A stretch of DNA of 64,000 nt from Actinomycetospora sp. TBRC 11914 (GCF_012933465.1 NZ_JABBND010000009.1:164903-228902); one strand, 5' to 3'; shown: positions 1 through 9,870, counted from the first letter of the stretch. The notes: a model not told the origin generated them from the sequence alone. Made by a program: numbers and translations.

Positions 1-477
1 CGCGCCGCGCAGCGCCACGCCCGGCCCGTCCGCCTCGGCCACCACGCAGCCGTGCGAGATCTCCGACCGGGCACCGAGGAGCCGCAGGCCGGCCTGGTGC
101 ATGTCGAGTGGCCGCGAGCCGATGGCGTCGCCGCCGGGCAGCGGCACCACCGCGCGCCGGCAGCGGGCCACCAGCGGGCCCAGGACGCAGACAGACGCGC
201 GCAGCCGCGACACCGAGCGGTAGTCCGCCTCCGGGTTCAGCTCGGCGGGCACGTCGATGACGACGACGTCGCCGTCGACCGACACGTCGCACCCCAGGCT
301 GCGCAGCACGTCGCCCATGAGCGGCACGTCGAGGATGCGGGGGCAGTTCGTGATCGTCGTCCGGCCCTCGGCCAGCAGCGCGGCCGCCATCAGTTTGAGC
401 ACGCTGTTCTTGGCGCCGACCACGTCGACGGCACCCTCGAGGGGTCCCGCCCCCCGCACGACGAAGTGCTCGTTCAC
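1..477 (-). CDS. murA: UDP-N-acetylglucosamine 1-carboxyvinyltransferase MurA (N-terminal part, cut by window edge)
   Basis: These 159 codons are the N-terminal part of MurA, the cytoplasmic enzyme that transfers enolpyruvate from PEP to UDP-GlcNAc, the first committed step of peptidoglycan synthesis. Residues near the start ([15 protein letters not shown]) match the family's substrate-binding GxKN segment, and the active-site loop reads [15 protein letters not shown]. The usual catalytic Cys of this loop is Asp here (codon complement at 127-129), as known for Mycobacterium tuberculosis MurA. The start is the GTG at 477; no strong Shine-Dalgarno is visible. The remaining roughly 260 residues lie beyond position 1. 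The gene is divergent from the adenosyltransferase gene at 575. Confidence 0.93.
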   Translation of the reverse strand, partial: MNEHFVVRGAGPLEGAVDVVGAKNSVLKLMAAALLAEGRTTITNCPRILDVPLMGDVLRSLGCDVSVDGDVVVIDVPAELNPEADYRSVSRLRASVCVLGPLVARCRRAVVPLPGGDAIGSRPLDMHQAGLRLLGARSEISHGCVVAEADGPGVALRGA

Positions 478-574
478 GCTCGGCGACGCTACCGGCCGCG
501 CTCCGGCCCCCTGACCCCGGCCGCCCCCGGCCGAGCGGCGCCGCGGCGGGCGGGTGCGCCCCTAGACTGGCCAC

Positions 575-1159
575 GTGGCCGTTCACCTCACCCGCATCTA
601 CACCCGCACCGGTGACGACGGGACGACCGGTCTCTCCGACTTCTCGCGGGTGCCCAAGACGCACCCCCGCCTCGACGCGTACGCCGACTCCGAGGAGGCG
701 AACGCCGCGATCGGCGTCGCCCTCGCCGTCGGGGACCTCTCCGAGCGGCTCGCGGCGCCGCTGCGCCAGATCCAGAACGACCTGTTCGACGTCGGGGCCG
801 ACCTCGCCACCCCGATCGTGGAGGCTCCGGAGTATCCGCCGTTGCGGGTCACCGAGGCGCAGGTCGAGCGGCTCGAGGGGTGGTGCGACGAGTTCAACGA
901 GGAGCTGGCGAAGCTCGACTCGTTCATCCTCCCCGGTGGGACACCGGGCGCGGCGTACCTGCACGTGGCGCGGGTGGTGACGCGCCGGGCGGAGCGCGCC
1001 ACGTGGGCGGTGATCGAGGCCGACCCGGAGCGCACGAGCGTGCTCCCGGCGCGCTACCTCAACCGGCTCTCGGACCTGCTGTTCATCTTCGGGCGCGTCG
1101 CCAACCCGGGCGGGGACGTCCTGTGGGTCCCCGGCGGCCCCGAGGCGCAGCAGGGCTGA
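575..1159 (+). CDS. PduO-type ATP:cob(I)alamin adenosyltransferase
   Basis: The 194-residue protein transfers the adenosyl group of ATP to cob(I)alamin to make coenzyme B12. The N-terminal TRTGDDGTTGL nucleotide-binding segment (about residues 8-18), the RRAERATW motif and the NRLSDLLFIFGR segment near the C-terminus are diagnostic of PduO-type trimeric enzymes, and the length is normal. Translation starts at a GTG, giving MAVHLTRIYTRTG. It stands alone between divergent murA and the convergent ATP synthase operon; a mycobacterial PduO homologue lies in the same neighbourhood relative to atpC and murA. Confidence 0.93.
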   Translation: MAVHLTRIYTRTGDDGTTGLSDFSRVPKTHPRLDAYADSEEANAAIGVALAVGDLSERLAAPLRQIQNDLFDVGADLATPIVEAPEYPPLRVTEAQVERLEGWCDEFNEELAKLDSFILPGGTPGAAYLHVARVVTRRAERATWAVIEADPERTSVLPARYLNRLSDLLFIFGRVANPGGDVLWVPGGPEAQQG

Positions 1160-1184
1160 CCGCGCCGACACCGCTGCCCGCCTC

Positions 1185-1307
1185 GAGCGAAGGGCACCGT
1201 CGCTCGTTCTATCCGCCCACGGGCGCCCATCGCCGGAATCCCGGTCGGCCCGCTGTGGTGACCGAAGGGCACCGTCGCTCGATCCAGCCGATCGAAGGTG
1301 CCCTTCG
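1185..1307. terminator. Convergent-gene terminator with repeated GAAGGGCACC element
   Basis: The 160 bases between the adenosyltransferase stop and the end of the DUF2550 gene hold a short palindromic element, CGAGCGAAGGGCACCGTCGC and its context (1184-1206), repeated in part at 1263-1281. CGAAGGGCACC at 1263-1273 pairs with GGTGCCCTTCG at 1297-1307 (11 bp), with an inner TCGAT/ATCGA stem. The two flanking genes converge here, so a bidirectional terminator is likely. There is no U-tract, which is common in actinobacteria. Confidence 0.6.
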
Positions 1308-1322
1308 CTCGGAGCGGTGGGA

Positions 1323-1793
1323 CTAACTCGCCTGGCGGTACCCGGTCGAGCGGCCGGGCGGGATCGACTCCAGCCAGGAGGAGAAGCCGGTGAGGACGTC
1401 GGCGCCCATCGCCAGCTCGTAGGTGCCGGTCGACGTCCGACATCGCAGGACCGTGGCCCCCGGCGCGTGCAGCTCGGTCGGCCGCGGGGGCCGGCGGTCG
1501 ACGATCTCGACGTCCAGCCGGTCGAGGACGACGTTCGGCCCCGAGCGCAGCCCGCTGACCCGGTACCAGCGGAACTGGTCGCCCCGGTAGCGGGCGATCC
1601 CGGAGTGCCAGCCGCGCTGGTCCTCGGCCGGCGACGGCGCGGCGTCCGACGTGGCCGGGGCACCCCGCAGCGCGACGTCCACCCCGCCGCGGCGCAACTG
1701 CTGGATGCGGCGCAGCGCGACCAGGGCGAGCAGGAGCAGGACCGCCGCGACCACGACGAGCACGATCTCCACGACCATCCCGGAGATCGTCAC
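1323..1793 (-). CDS. DUF2550 family membrane-anchored protein
   Basis: The 156-residue protein has one N-terminal transmembrane helix (about residues 7-25, VEIVLVVVAAVLLLLALVAL) followed by a basic stretch and a soluble domain of about 120 residues. The segment YRGDQFRWYRVSGLRSGPN and the overall length fit the DUF2550 family, which sits directly downstream of atpC in many actinobacteria. Its function is unknown. It follows atpC by 39 bases on the same strand and is probably the last gene of the ATP synthase operon. Confidence 0.85.
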   Translation of the reverse strand: MTISGMVVEIVLVVVAAVLLLLALVALRRIQQLRRGGVDVALRGAPATSDAAPSPAEDQRGWHSGIARYRGDQFRWYRVSGLRSGPNVVLDRLDVEIVDRRPPRPTELHAPGATVLRCRTSTGTYELAMGADVLTGFSSWLESIPPGRSTGYRQAS

Positions 1794-1832
1794 GCCCGTC
1801 GCTCCCGCACGCGCCCCTGGTCCGCCGTCCCG

Positions 1833-2219
1833 CTACTCGGAGCCCTGGCCGGCGGCCGCGAGCCGGGCCTCGGCCCGGGCCTTGGCGGCGCGTCCCTCGG
1901 CGTCGTCCTCGTTCGCCGAGTCCCGCGCCTGCTGGGCGGCGGACACGTCGATCTCGTCGCCCAGCTCCGCCTCCTCCGCGAGGATCGTGAGCTTCTCGCC
2001 GTCCATCGACAGGAACCCGCCGAAGACGGCCGCCCGGACCGACTCGCCGTCGGTCGGGTCGATCCGGACCATGCCCGCCTCGGTGAGCTGGGCGATGAGC
2101 GGCTCGTGACGAGGCAGGATGCCGATCTCGCCGACGCTCGTGCGGGCGAAGACGAACTCGGCGGTGCCGGACCACACCTGCCGCTCCACCGCGACGAGGT
2201 CGACCTGCATCTCGGCCAC
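1833..2219 (-). CDS. atpC: F-type ATP synthase epsilon subunit
   Basis: The 128-residue protein is the epsilon subunit of the F1 central stalk, which joins gamma to the c-ring and restrains ATP hydrolysis. The N-terminal beta-sandwich is clear (ARTSVGEIGILPRHEPLIAQL), followed by a helical C-terminal region rich in Ala, Glu and Arg. A 73-base gap containing a strong hairpin separates it from atpD, unlike the tight spacing of atpA-atpG-atpD. Confidence 0.96.
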   Translation of the reverse strand: MAEMQVDLVAVERQVWSGTAEFVFARTSVGEIGILPRHEPLIAQLTEAGMVRIDPTDGESVRAAVFGGFLSMDGEKLTILAEEAELGDEIDVSAAQQARDSANEDDAEGRAAKARAEARLAAAGQGSE

Positions 2220-2246
2220 TGGGTGACGTCCTTTCGTCGAACAGGA

Positions 2247-2280
2247 CCCGGGCGGGGCGCGCGCACGCGCCCCGCCCGGG
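2247..2280 (-). promoter_or_regulatory. 15-bp perfect hairpin in the atpD-atpC gap
   Basis: CCCGGGCGGGGCGCG (2247-2261) is the exact reverse complement of CGCGCCCCGCCCGGG (2266-2280), with a 4-base loop. In the transcript this very stable stem lies between the atpD stop and the atpC start. It could attenuate, protect 3' ends or set a processing site that lowers epsilon relative to beta. There is no U-run, so it is not a classical intrinsic terminator. Confidence 0.7.
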
Positions 2281-2292
2281 ACTCACGGAGGA

Positions 2293-3729
<1,437 letters not shown>

Positions 3730-4719
3730 TCAGTCACTCCCCTGCGAGGCGAGGGCGTCGGCACCACCGACGATCTCGCTGATCTCCTGCGTGATCTGGG
3801 CCTGACGCGCCTGGTTGGCCTCGCGGGTCAGGTTGTCGATGAGCTCGTTCGCGTTGTCGGTCGCGGCCTTCATGGCCCGGCGCCGCGCCGCGGACTCGGA
3901 CGCGGCGGCGTCCAGCATCGCCGCGAACACCCGCGTGCGGAGGTACTTCGGCAGCAGGACGTCGAACAGCTGCTCGGCGTCGGGCTCGAAATCGTACTCC
4001 GCCTCGCTGTCGCCGCCCTCGTCCGACGAGTCGTCCGAGTCCCCGGAGTCGAGCTCCTCCAGCGACAGCGGCGCGATCTGGCGGGCCTCCGGCGTCTGGG
4101 ACAGCATCGTCTCGAACGCGGTGAACACGATGTGGATCTCGTCCACCCCGTTCAGGCCCCGCATCTCCTCGGGGGCGATGACCGGCGGGTCCTCGTCCTC
4201 CTCGGGGCCCTCGATGGTCCCCTCGCCGCCGACGAGGAACGCCGAGGCGAGCGAGTCCGCGACCTCGACCGCGTTCTCGTAGGCGGGCTGCTCGGAGAAG
4301 CCCGTCCAGCTCTGCACGACCTCCCGGCCGCGGAACCGGAAGAAGTCCCGGCCCTTGCGGCCCACGACGAACAGCACCGGCTCGTGCCCGGCGTCGGCGA
4401 GCTCGGTCAGCCGATGGTTGGCCAGCCGCAGCGTGTTGGCGTTGTAGCCGCCGGCGAGGCCGCGGTCGCTGGTGATGACCAGGACCCCCACCCGCGACAC
4501 GTTCTCGCGCGCGACCAGGAGCGGGTGGTCCGTGGCCGCGGCCTTCGCGGCCTGGGCCAGGACGTTGGTGAACTCCCGCACGTAGGGTCGGGAGTTCTCC
4601 ACCCGCGCCTGGGCCTTGGAGATCCGCGACATCGCCACGGTCTCCTGCGCCTTGGTGATCTGGGCGATGTTGCGGGACGACCGGATGCGTCGCCGCAGTA
4701 CGCGCAGTTGGGCCGGCAT
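3730..4719 (-). CDS. atpG: F-type ATP synthase gamma subunit with two acidic insertions
   Basis: The gamma subunit forms the rotating central shaft. The N-terminal coiled-coil helix (RRRIRSSRNIAQITKAQETV), the Rossmann-like VITSDRGLAGGYN and the C-terminal helix ending in ALASQGSD are typical. At 329 residues it is longer than the usual 285-305. Two acidic insertions explain this: about residues 163-185 (GGEGTIEGPEEDEDPP) and about 222-240 (DSGDSDDSSDEGGDSEAE). The first falls where mycobacterial gamma has an extra loop linked to rotation and inhibition. It lies 8 bases after atpA. Confidence 0.97.
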   Translation of the reverse strand: MPAQLRVLRRRIRSSRNIAQITKAQETVAMSRISKAQARVENSRPYVREFTNVLAQAAKAAATDHPLLVARENVSRVGVLVITSDRGLAGGYNANTLRLANHRLTELADAGHEPVLFVVGRKGRDFFRFRGREVVQSWTGFSEQPAYENAVEVADSLASAFLVGGEGTIEGPEEDEDPPVIAPEEMRGLNGVDEIHIVFTAFETMLSQTPEARQIAPLSLEELDSGDSDDSSDEGGDSEAEYDFEPDAEQLFDVLLPKYLRTRVFAAMLDAAASESAARRRAMKAATDNANELIDNLTREANQARQAQITQEISEIVGGADALASQGSD

Positions 4720-4727
4720 GCGCTACC

Positions 4728-6410
4728 TCAGCTCTCGCCGGAGCCGTCGTCGGACCCGGACGAGTCGGACCCGGACGAGTCGGACCCGGACGAGTCGGAC
4801 CCGGACGAGTCGGACCCGGACCGCGACTGCTCCGCGTCGTCCCCGGACTCCTCCACCGAGGACCCGTCGGTCGTCTCGAAGGACTTCTTGAACTCGGCGA
4901 CCGCGTCGGCCAGCCGCTTCTGGTTGTCCTCCTCGAGCTTCCCGGTGTCCCGGATCTCCGAGAGGATCTCCGAGCCGTTGCGCTGCAGGTGCTCCAGGAA
5001 CTCGCTCTCGAAGCGGCGGACGTCCTCGACCGGCACCGAGTCCAGGTGACCGAAGGTGCCGAGGAAGATCGCGGCGACCTCCTGCTCCACCGGGTACGGC
5101 TCGCCCTGGCCCTGCTTGAGCAGCTCCATGAGGCGCTGGCCACGGTCCAGCTGCGCCCGCGAGGCGGAGTCGAGGTCCGAGGCGAAGGCCGCGAACGACT
5201 CCAGCTCGCGGTACTGCGCGAGGTTCACGCGCAGCGACCCGGCGACGGACTTCATCGCCTTGATCTGCGCGTCACCACCGACGCGCGAGACCGAGACACC
5301 GACGTTGATGGCGGGGCGCTGGCCCTGGTTGAACAGGTCCGACTCGAGGAAGCACTGCCCGTCGGTGATCGAGATGACGTTCGTCGGGATGTACGCCGAG
5401 ATGTCGTTGCCCTTGGTCTCGATGATGGGCAGACCCGTCATCGACCCCGCGCCGAGCTCGTCGGAGAGCTTGGCGCAACGCTCGAGCAGCCGCGAGTGCA
5501 GGTAGAAGACGTCGCCCGGGTACGCCTCACGGCCCGGCGGGCGGCGCAGCAGCAGCGAGATCGCGCGGTAGGCCTCGGCCTGCTTGGACAGGTCGTCGAA
5601 GATGATCAGGACGTGCTTGCCCTGGTACATCCAGTGCTGGCCGATGGCCGAGCCGGCGTAGGGCGCGATGTACTTGTAGCCCGCGGGGTCGGAGGCCGGG
5701 GCGGCGACGATGGTCGTGTACTCCATCGCGCCCGCGTCCTCGAGCGCCGCCTTCACGCCGGCGATCGTCGAGCCCTTCTGGCCGACCGCGACGTAGATGC
5801 AGCGGACCTGCTTCTCCGGGTCGCCGGTCTCCCAGTTCTCACGCTGGTTGATGATCGTGTCGGTGCAGACCGCTGTCTTCCCGGTCTTGCGGTCGCCGAT
5901 GATCAGCTGGCGCTGGCCGCGACCGATCGGCGTCTGGGAGTCGATCGCCTTGATCCCGGTCTGCAGCGGCTCGCTGACCGACTGGCGCTGGACGACCGTG
6001 GGCGCCTGCAGCTCGAGGACGCGCCGCTCCTCGCTCTCGATCTCGCCGAGGCCGTCGATCGGCTCCCCGAGGGGGTTGACGACGCGCCCGAGGAAGCCGT
6101 CGCCCACCGGCACCGAGAGGACCTCCTCGGTGCGGCTGACCTGCTGGCCCTCCTCGATCTGCGAGTAGTCGCCCAGGACGACGACACCGATCTCGCGCTC
6201 GTCGAGGTTCAGGGCGAGACCGAGCGACCCGCTCTCGAACTTCAACAGCTCGTTGGTCATCGTCGACGGGAGACCCTCGACGTGGGCGATGCCGTCACCC
6301 GTGTCGACGACGGTGCCGACCTCCTCGCGGGACGACTCCGCCGAGAAGGACGACACATAGTTCTCGATCGCGCTCTGGATCTCGTCCGAGGAGATCGTCA
6401 GCTCCGCCAT
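4728..6410 (-). CDS. atpA: F-type ATP synthase alpha subunit with Ser/Gly/Asp C-terminal tail
   Basis: The alpha subunit carries the non-catalytic nucleotide sites of F1. The P-loop GDRKTGKT is at about residues 172-179 and the [13 protein letters not shown] segment precedes it. At 560 residues it exceeds the usual 505-550. The excess is a low-complexity acidic tail of about 50 residues made of SGSDS-type repeats, encoded by a 15-bp tandem repeat. Mycobacterial alpha also has a C-terminal extension, which is known to restrain ATP hydrolysis; this tail may be its counterpart, but its sequence is different. Confidence 0.98.
   Translation of the reverse strand: MAELTISSDEIQSAIENYVSSFSAESSREEVGTVVDTGDGIAHVEGLPSTMTNELLKFESGSLGLALNLDEREIGVVVLGDYSQIEEGQQVSRTEEVLSVPVGDGFLGRVVNPLGEPIDGLGEIESEERRVLELQAPTVVQRQSVSEPLQTGIKAIDSQTPIGRGQRQLIIGDRKTGKTAVCTDTIINQRENWETGDPEKQVRCIYVAVGQKGSTIAGVKAALEDAGAMEYTTIVAAPASDPAGYKYIAPYAGSAIGQHWMYQGKHVLIIFDDLSKQAEAYRAISLLLRRPPGREAYPGDVFYLHSRLLERCAKLSDELGAGSMTGLPIIETKGNDISAYIPTNVISITDGQCFLESDLFNQGQRPAINVGVSVSRVGGDAQIKAMKSVAGSLRVNLAQYRELESFAAFASDLDSASRAQLDRGQRLMELLKQGQGEPYPVEQEVAAIFLGTFGHLDSVPVEDVRRFESEFLEHLQRNGSEILSEIRDTGKLEEDNQKRLADAVAEFKKSFETTDGSSVEESGDDAEQSRSGSDSSGSDSSGSDSSGSDSSGSDDGSGES
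4751..4820 (-). repeat. 15-bp tandem repeat in the 3' end of atpA
   Basis: The unit CGGACCCGGACGAGT (plus strand) begins at 4751, 4766, 4781 and 4796, with a partial fifth copy from 4811. It is in frame, each unit encoding five residues of a Ser-Gly-Ser-Asp-Ser pattern, so copy-number changes would lengthen or shorten the alpha tail without a frameshift. Confidence 0.95.
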
Positions 6411-6456
6411 GGTTCCCTGCTATCTGTTCTCACGACTGCGTGGTCTGGGGGATGGG

Positions 6457-6502
6457 GCGGCCCGCGCCGGCCCGGGGAGTCACCCGGGCCGGGGCGGGCC
6501 GC
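6457..6502 (-). promoter_or_regulatory. 20-bp near-perfect hairpin in the atpH-atpA gap
   Basis: GCGGCCCGCGCCGGCCCGGG (6457-6476) pairs with CCCGGGCCGGGGCGGGCCGC (6483-6502) with one mismatch and a 6-base loop. It lies in the 96-base gap just after the atpH stop and before atpA. Like the atpD-atpC hairpin it has no U-tract. It is a candidate mRNA stabiliser or processing element within the operon. Confidence 0.7.
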
Positions 6503-6506
6503 GCGC

Positions 6507-7334
6507 TCACGTCGGGAAGGCGTCGGCGGCACCGCGCAGGTGACGGGCGACGCTGCCGTCGAGCAGCTCCCCCCCGACCTGCACGACCAGGCCACCCAGG
6601 ATGTCCGGGTCGACGTCGGACTGCACCGAGATCGAGCGGCCGTACAGGCGGGAGAGCACGTCGCCGAGCTTCTCCTCCTGCTCGTCGGTCAGCGCGATCG
6701 GGGCGACGACCCGGGCGATCGACCGGTCCCGCCGCGCCGCCGCCGCATCCGCCAGGCGCTCGGCCGCGTGGTCGAGCGCCTTGGAGTACGGGTGGCGCAC
6801 CGCCTGCGCGAGCAGGCGGTGGGTGGTCGGGGTGACCTTGTCGCCGAGCACCTGCGAGAGCAGTTCCTCCCGCTTGTCGACCGGTGCGGTGGAGTCCGCC
6901 AGCAGCGTCCGCAGGCGCGGCTCGCGCTGGAGGATCCGGCCGAAGCGGAACAGCTCGTCCTCGGTGTCCGAGAGCGTGCCGTCCTTCTCCGCCGACGCCA
7001 GGGCGGCGGTGCGCCCCAGGATCTCGACGGCCTCGACCAGGTCGGTCGGCGAGGTCAGCCGCGTCTCCACCAGGGTGGTGAGCAGCTGGACCGTCGTCCG
7101 GTCGACCTTGTCCGAGAAGAGGTTCTCGACGAGGTTGCGGCGCAGCGACGCCGACCCGGTGGGGTCGACGAGGTGACGGCGCAGCTCGATGTGCTCGCCC
7201 AGGACGGCCGCGACGGAGTAGAGCTCGTCCGACACCCGCGCGAGGTGGTCGGCGGTGCCCGACTGCTGGTCGGAGACCACCTGCTCGAGCTGCTCGACGG
7301 CGTTGTCGAGGGCGGCCTGGCTCGCGCTGTGCAT
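6507..7334 (-). CDS. atpH: F-type ATP synthase delta subunit
   Basis: The 275-residue delta subunit links the top of F1 to the b stalk. It has the actinobacterial long form: a helical N-terminal region (to about 100), a middle segment, and the conserved C-terminal segment VVAPIALTDEQEEKL followed by VDPDILGGLVVQVGGELLDG. In Mycobacterium b and delta are fused; here they are separate. The ATG at 7334 shares one base with the atpF stop (TGATG), so translation is coupled. Confidence 0.95.
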   Translation of the reverse strand: MHSASQAALDNAVEQLEQVVSDQQSGTADHLARVSDELYSVAAVLGEHIELRRHLVDPTGSASLRRNLVENLFSDKVDRTTVQLLTTLVETRLTSPTDLVEAVEILGRTAALASAEKDGTLSDTEDELFRFGRILQREPRLRTLLADSTAPVDKREELLSQVLGDKVTPTTHRLLAQAVRHPYSKALDHAAERLADAAAARRDRSIARVVAPIALTDEQEEKLGDVLSRLYGRSISVQSDVDPDILGGLVVQVGGELLDGSVARHLRGAADAFPT

Positions 7335-7978
7335 CAGCCCTCCCCCGTCCCGGACCCCGACGAGCCCGCCGCGACCGTGCTCGTGCCGGCCCCGTCAGCG
7401 GACGACCCCGACGTCGTCCCGGCCGGCTCCGACGAGCCGATCGAACCGACGTAGGAGTCGATGGTCGAGCGGGCGGACGTCTCGTCCGAGATCGACCGGC
7501 CGAGGATGCGCTCCGCGAGGGTGCGCGCGAAGTCGGGCAGCCGCTGCTGCAGGTCGCCCCGTGCCCGGGACCGCTGGTCCTCGAGCTCGCGCTCGCCCCG
7601 CTGCCGGACGTCCGAGATCTCCCGCTCCGCCTGCGCGCGCTGCTCGGCGGCCTGCTCCCGGGCGGTCGCGCGGGCCTCGTCGCGGATGGACGAGGCCTCG
7701 TTGCGGGCCTCCGAGAGCACCTCCGCGTGACGGCGCTCCGCCTCCTGGTACTTCTCGTCGGCCTCCTCGCGGTCCCGCTGCAACTGGCGGACCCGCTCCG
7801 CGCGCTCCTCCATCGCCCGCCGGATCGGCGGCACGACGAACTTCGCGAGCAGGACGAAGACGACGACGAACAGGATGAGTTCGAAGAAGAACGTGCCGTT
7901 GGGGAGCAGGAAGTTCTGGGAACTGCCCCCCTGCGCCAGCACGGCTTCCGTGCTCGGCAGTCCGGCCACGTCGATCAC
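7334..7978 (-). CDS. atpF: F-type ATP synthase b subunit with low-complexity C-terminal tail
   Basis: The b subunit is the peripheral stalk of Fo. One transmembrane helix (about residues 28-50, [20 protein letters not shown]) is followed by a long charged coiled coil ([20 protein letters not shown] onward). The 214 residues exceed the usual 160-180 because of a Ser/Gly/Thr/Ala tail of about 35 residues. The start overlaps the atpE stop by four bases. Confidence 0.96.
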   Translation of the reverse strand: MIDVAGLPSTEAVLAQGGSSQNFLLPNGTFFFELILFVVVFVLLAKFVVPPIRRAMEERAERVRQLQRDREEADEKYQEAERRHAEVLSEARNEASSIRDEARATAREQAAEQRAQAEREISDVRQRGERELEDQRSRARGDLQQRLPDFARTLAERILGRSISDETSARSTIDSYVGSIGSSEPAGTTSGSSADGAGTSTVAAGSSGSGTGEG

Positions 7979-8262
7979 CCGCTGCCGAGGACGAAGACGA
8001 ACAGCGCCATGAACGCCAGGTTGATGAAGTACATGGCCTCGACCAGACCGACGGTCAGGAAGAAGATGTTGAACAGGCGGCTCTGCGCCTCCGGCTGGCG
8101 GGCGACGCCGGCGATGGTCTGCGCACCGACGAGACCGTCACCGATGGCCGCGCCGATCGCGCCGCCGGCGAGGGCGATGCCACCGCCGATGAAGGCCCCA
8201 CCGGACTTCAGCCCGGTTGTGGGGTCTCCGCCCTGGGCCAGGACGGACTGCACAAGCGACAT
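7975..8262 (-). CDS. atpE: F-type ATP synthase c subunit
   Basis: The 95-residue c subunit forms the proton-driven rotor ring. The two hairpin helices are clear: residues 22-48 with the glycine-rich [18 protein letters not shown] packing pattern, and 65-92 with the proton-carrying Glu75 in [17 protein letters not shown]. About 18 residues precede the first helix. The ATG at 8262 has a strong Shine-Dalgarno (AGAAGGAG), the best in the operon, which fits the need for many c copies. It overlaps atpF by four bases. Confidence 0.97.
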   Translation of the reverse strand: MSLVQSVLAQGGDPTTGLKSGGAFIGGGIALAGGAIGAAIGDGLVGAQTIAGVARQPEAQSRLFNIFFLTVGLVEAMYFINLAFMALFVFVLGSG

Positions 8263-8304
8263 GACGCTCCTTCTGAGCTCGTTGGGTTGGGGAACGAGAG
8301 GCCG

Positions 8305-8327
8305 GCCGACCGCCGGGTGCGGTCGGC
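8305..8327 (-). promoter_or_regulatory. 9-bp hairpin in the atpB-atpE gap
   Basis: GCCGACCGC (8305-8313) and GCGGTCGGC (8319-8327) form a perfect 9-bp stem with a 5-base loop between the atpB stop and the atpE Shine-Dalgarno. The 77-base gap is one of only three sizeable gaps in the core operon. It may help set the high c-subunit yield. Confidence 0.55.
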
Positions 8328-8339
8328 GGCGAGGGCGAC

Positions 8340-9074
8340 CTAGTGGCCTTCCTCGCTCACGGCCGGGCCGAAGAACTGCATGATGGTCAGCAGCGCGAAG
8401 ATCAGGGCCTGGATGGCACCGATGAACAGGTCGAACAGCTTCCACGCCGCGTTCGGGATCCACAGACCCCACCACGGGATCAGCGCGATCACGCCGATCA
8501 TGATCGTGCCGGAGAGGATGTTGCCGAACAGTCGCAGCGAGAGCGAGATCGGCTTGGCGATCTCCTCGATGATGTTCAGCGGCGCGAGAGCGGCGTAGGG
8601 CTGCACGAAACGCCGCAGCGTCCCGACACCCTGCTCGCGGAAGCCCCACACCCAGGCCGAGATGAACACGAACACCGCGAGGGCGTAGGCGGTGTTGACG
8701 TCCGCCGTCGGCGGGCGGAGGTACTCGGGGTGGCCGCTGGGGATCACGCCGAGCCAGTTGCAGAAGAGGATGAACGCGAACAGCGCGATGGTCAGTGGGG
8801 CGAGGTACTCGGCGGGACGTCGTCCCATCCGGCCCTGCACCTGCTCGATCATGTAGCCGGTGAGTGCCTCGTAGGCCATCTGCACCTTGTTCGGGACTTC
8901 CGACGTCACCCGGGACCGGACGTAGAAGCCCGCACCCACGACGATGACCGCCGCGATGGTGGAGGCCCACATGGTGTCGCCGTTGAAGGTCATGCCGAGG
9001 AACTCGAACTGGCCGACGTGCTCGCTCGGCGAGATCGAGCTGCCACCCTCGGCGGCGAGGAATCCGGTCGTCAC
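8340..9074 (-). CDS. atpB: F-type ATP synthase a subunit
   Basis: The 244-residue a subunit forms the proton half-channels beside the c-ring. It has about five to six transmembrane segments and the conserved helix with the essential Arg ([19 protein letters not shown]). The end [20 protein letters not shown] is typical. The start lies four bases inside the atpI reading frame. Confidence 0.97.
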   Translation of the reverse strand: MTTGFLAAEGGSSISPSEHVGQFEFLGMTFNGDTMWASTIAAVIVVGAGFYVRSRVTSEVPNKVQMAYEALTGYMIEQVQGRMGRRPAEYLAPLTIALFAFILFCNWLGVIPSGHPEYLRPPTADVNTAYALAVFVFISAWVWGFREQGVGTLRRFVQPYAALAPLNIIEEIAKPISLSLRLFGNILSGTIMIGVIALIPWWGLWIPNAAWKLFDLFIGAIQALIFALLTIMQFFGPAVSEEGH

Positions 9075-9484
9075 TTGCGGAGCTCCTTGAGCGCAGGCAC
9101 GGATCCGACGATCGTGTTGATGACTTGGAACAGGGCGAGCCCGAGGAACGTGCCCAGGCCCACCGGGAAGAAGAAGTACGCGAGCGCGACCGCCACCACC
9201 GTCACGACGGCGAGGCGCGCTCCGACGCCGCGCACGAGCGCGGCCTTGCTGGGCAGGTCCGCCGCCGAGGCGCGCAGGACCGAGCGCTGGACCATCAGCG
9301 CGTTCGACGCACCGAGCACCAGGCCCAGGCAGCCGAACGCGGCCATGGCCGCCACGCCGAACAGCGCGCCGAGCACGAGCCCGAGGACCCCCACCACCAG
9401 CGCGACGATCAGGGAGAGCCGGAACGCCTCACGCGTGGCCCCGGGAACAGTCAGCATCGGCGCGTGTCCGAGGGGTTCGTTCAC
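9071..9484 (-). CDS. atpI: AtpI-like ATP synthase assembly membrane protein
   Basis: The 137-residue protein has four predicted transmembrane helices (about residues 25-43, 45-65, 88-105 and 108-125). Position before atpB and topology fit AtpI, which helps assemble the c-ring, although sequence conservation in this family is low. The start GTG/ATG region lies just after the small AtpZ-like gene. It overlaps atpB by four bases. Confidence 0.8.
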   Translation of the reverse strand: MNEPLGHAPMLTVPGATREAFRLSLIVALVVGVLGLVLGALFGVAAMAAFGCLGLVLGASNALMVQRSVLRASAADLPSKAALVRGVGARLAVVTVVAVALAYFFFPVGLGTFLGLALFQVINTIVGSVPALKELRK

Positions 9485-9485
9485 A

Positions 9486-9692
9486 TCAGCTCCCGAGGAA
9501 CTTCCGCATCTCCGTGTAGGCCAGCCTCGCGGCCGCCACGATCCCGAGCACCAGCCCGATCAGGAGGAAGATCGGGAAGGTACCGGCAAAGTGGTCCACC
9601 AGCCACCCGAGCAGCGTCGGTCCGATCAGGCAGCCCGCCAGCGTGGTGCCCAATCCGAGGAGCGCCCACCCATCCGCGCGTTGGTCCGCCAT
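9486..9692 (-). CDS. AtpZ/AtpI-family small membrane protein
   Basis: This 68-residue protein has two transmembrane helices (WALLGLGTTLAGCLIGPTLLG and FPIFLLIGLVLGIVAAARLA). That is the AtpZ/AtpI small-protein layout found at the head of atp operons, where the pair AtpZ-AtpI is linked to magnesium or calcium transport or c-ring assembly. The ATG at 9692 lacks a close Shine-Dalgarno; translation may be coupled to the short leader ORF ending at 9711, 18 bases upstream. Confidence 0.8.
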   Translation of the reverse strand: MADQRADGWALLGLGTTLAGCLIGPTLLGWLVDHFAGTFPIFLLIGLVLGIVAAARLAYTEMRKFLGS

Positions 9693-9710
9693 GCCAGGTC
9701 GCCGACCCTC

Positions 9711-9740
9711 TCATACGGGACGCAGGGCTGACACGATCAT
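9711..9740 (-). CDS. Possible atp-operon leader peptide (9 residues)
   Basis: A 10-codon frame, MIVSALRPV then TGA, is preceded by a perfect AGGAGG (9748-9753) seven bases before its ATG. This is a far better ribosome-binding site than that of the first structural gene 18 bases downstream. It lies in the leader of the ATP synthase operon, so a uORF controlling atpZ/atpI translation is possible. A longer in-frame version of 39 codons would start at 9830. Coding status is inferred only from the ribosome-binding site and position. Confidence 0.35.
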   Translation of the reverse strand: MIVSALRPV

Positions 9741-9870
9741 GGTCAGTCCTCCTCGACGACGACCGGCGAACACGCGGAGCAGCCCGGCGCCACGTTCCCG
9801 TGCCGTCCTCGGGCGGCCCGGTTCACTCATCTGGACCACTCGATTTGCCCCGTTTCGGCGGGACGCGAGA

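Noticed and set aside
4751..4820. CRISPR-like or satellite array
   Set aside because: Units are 15 bp with no spacers and are in frame in atpA, so this is a coding tandem repeat.
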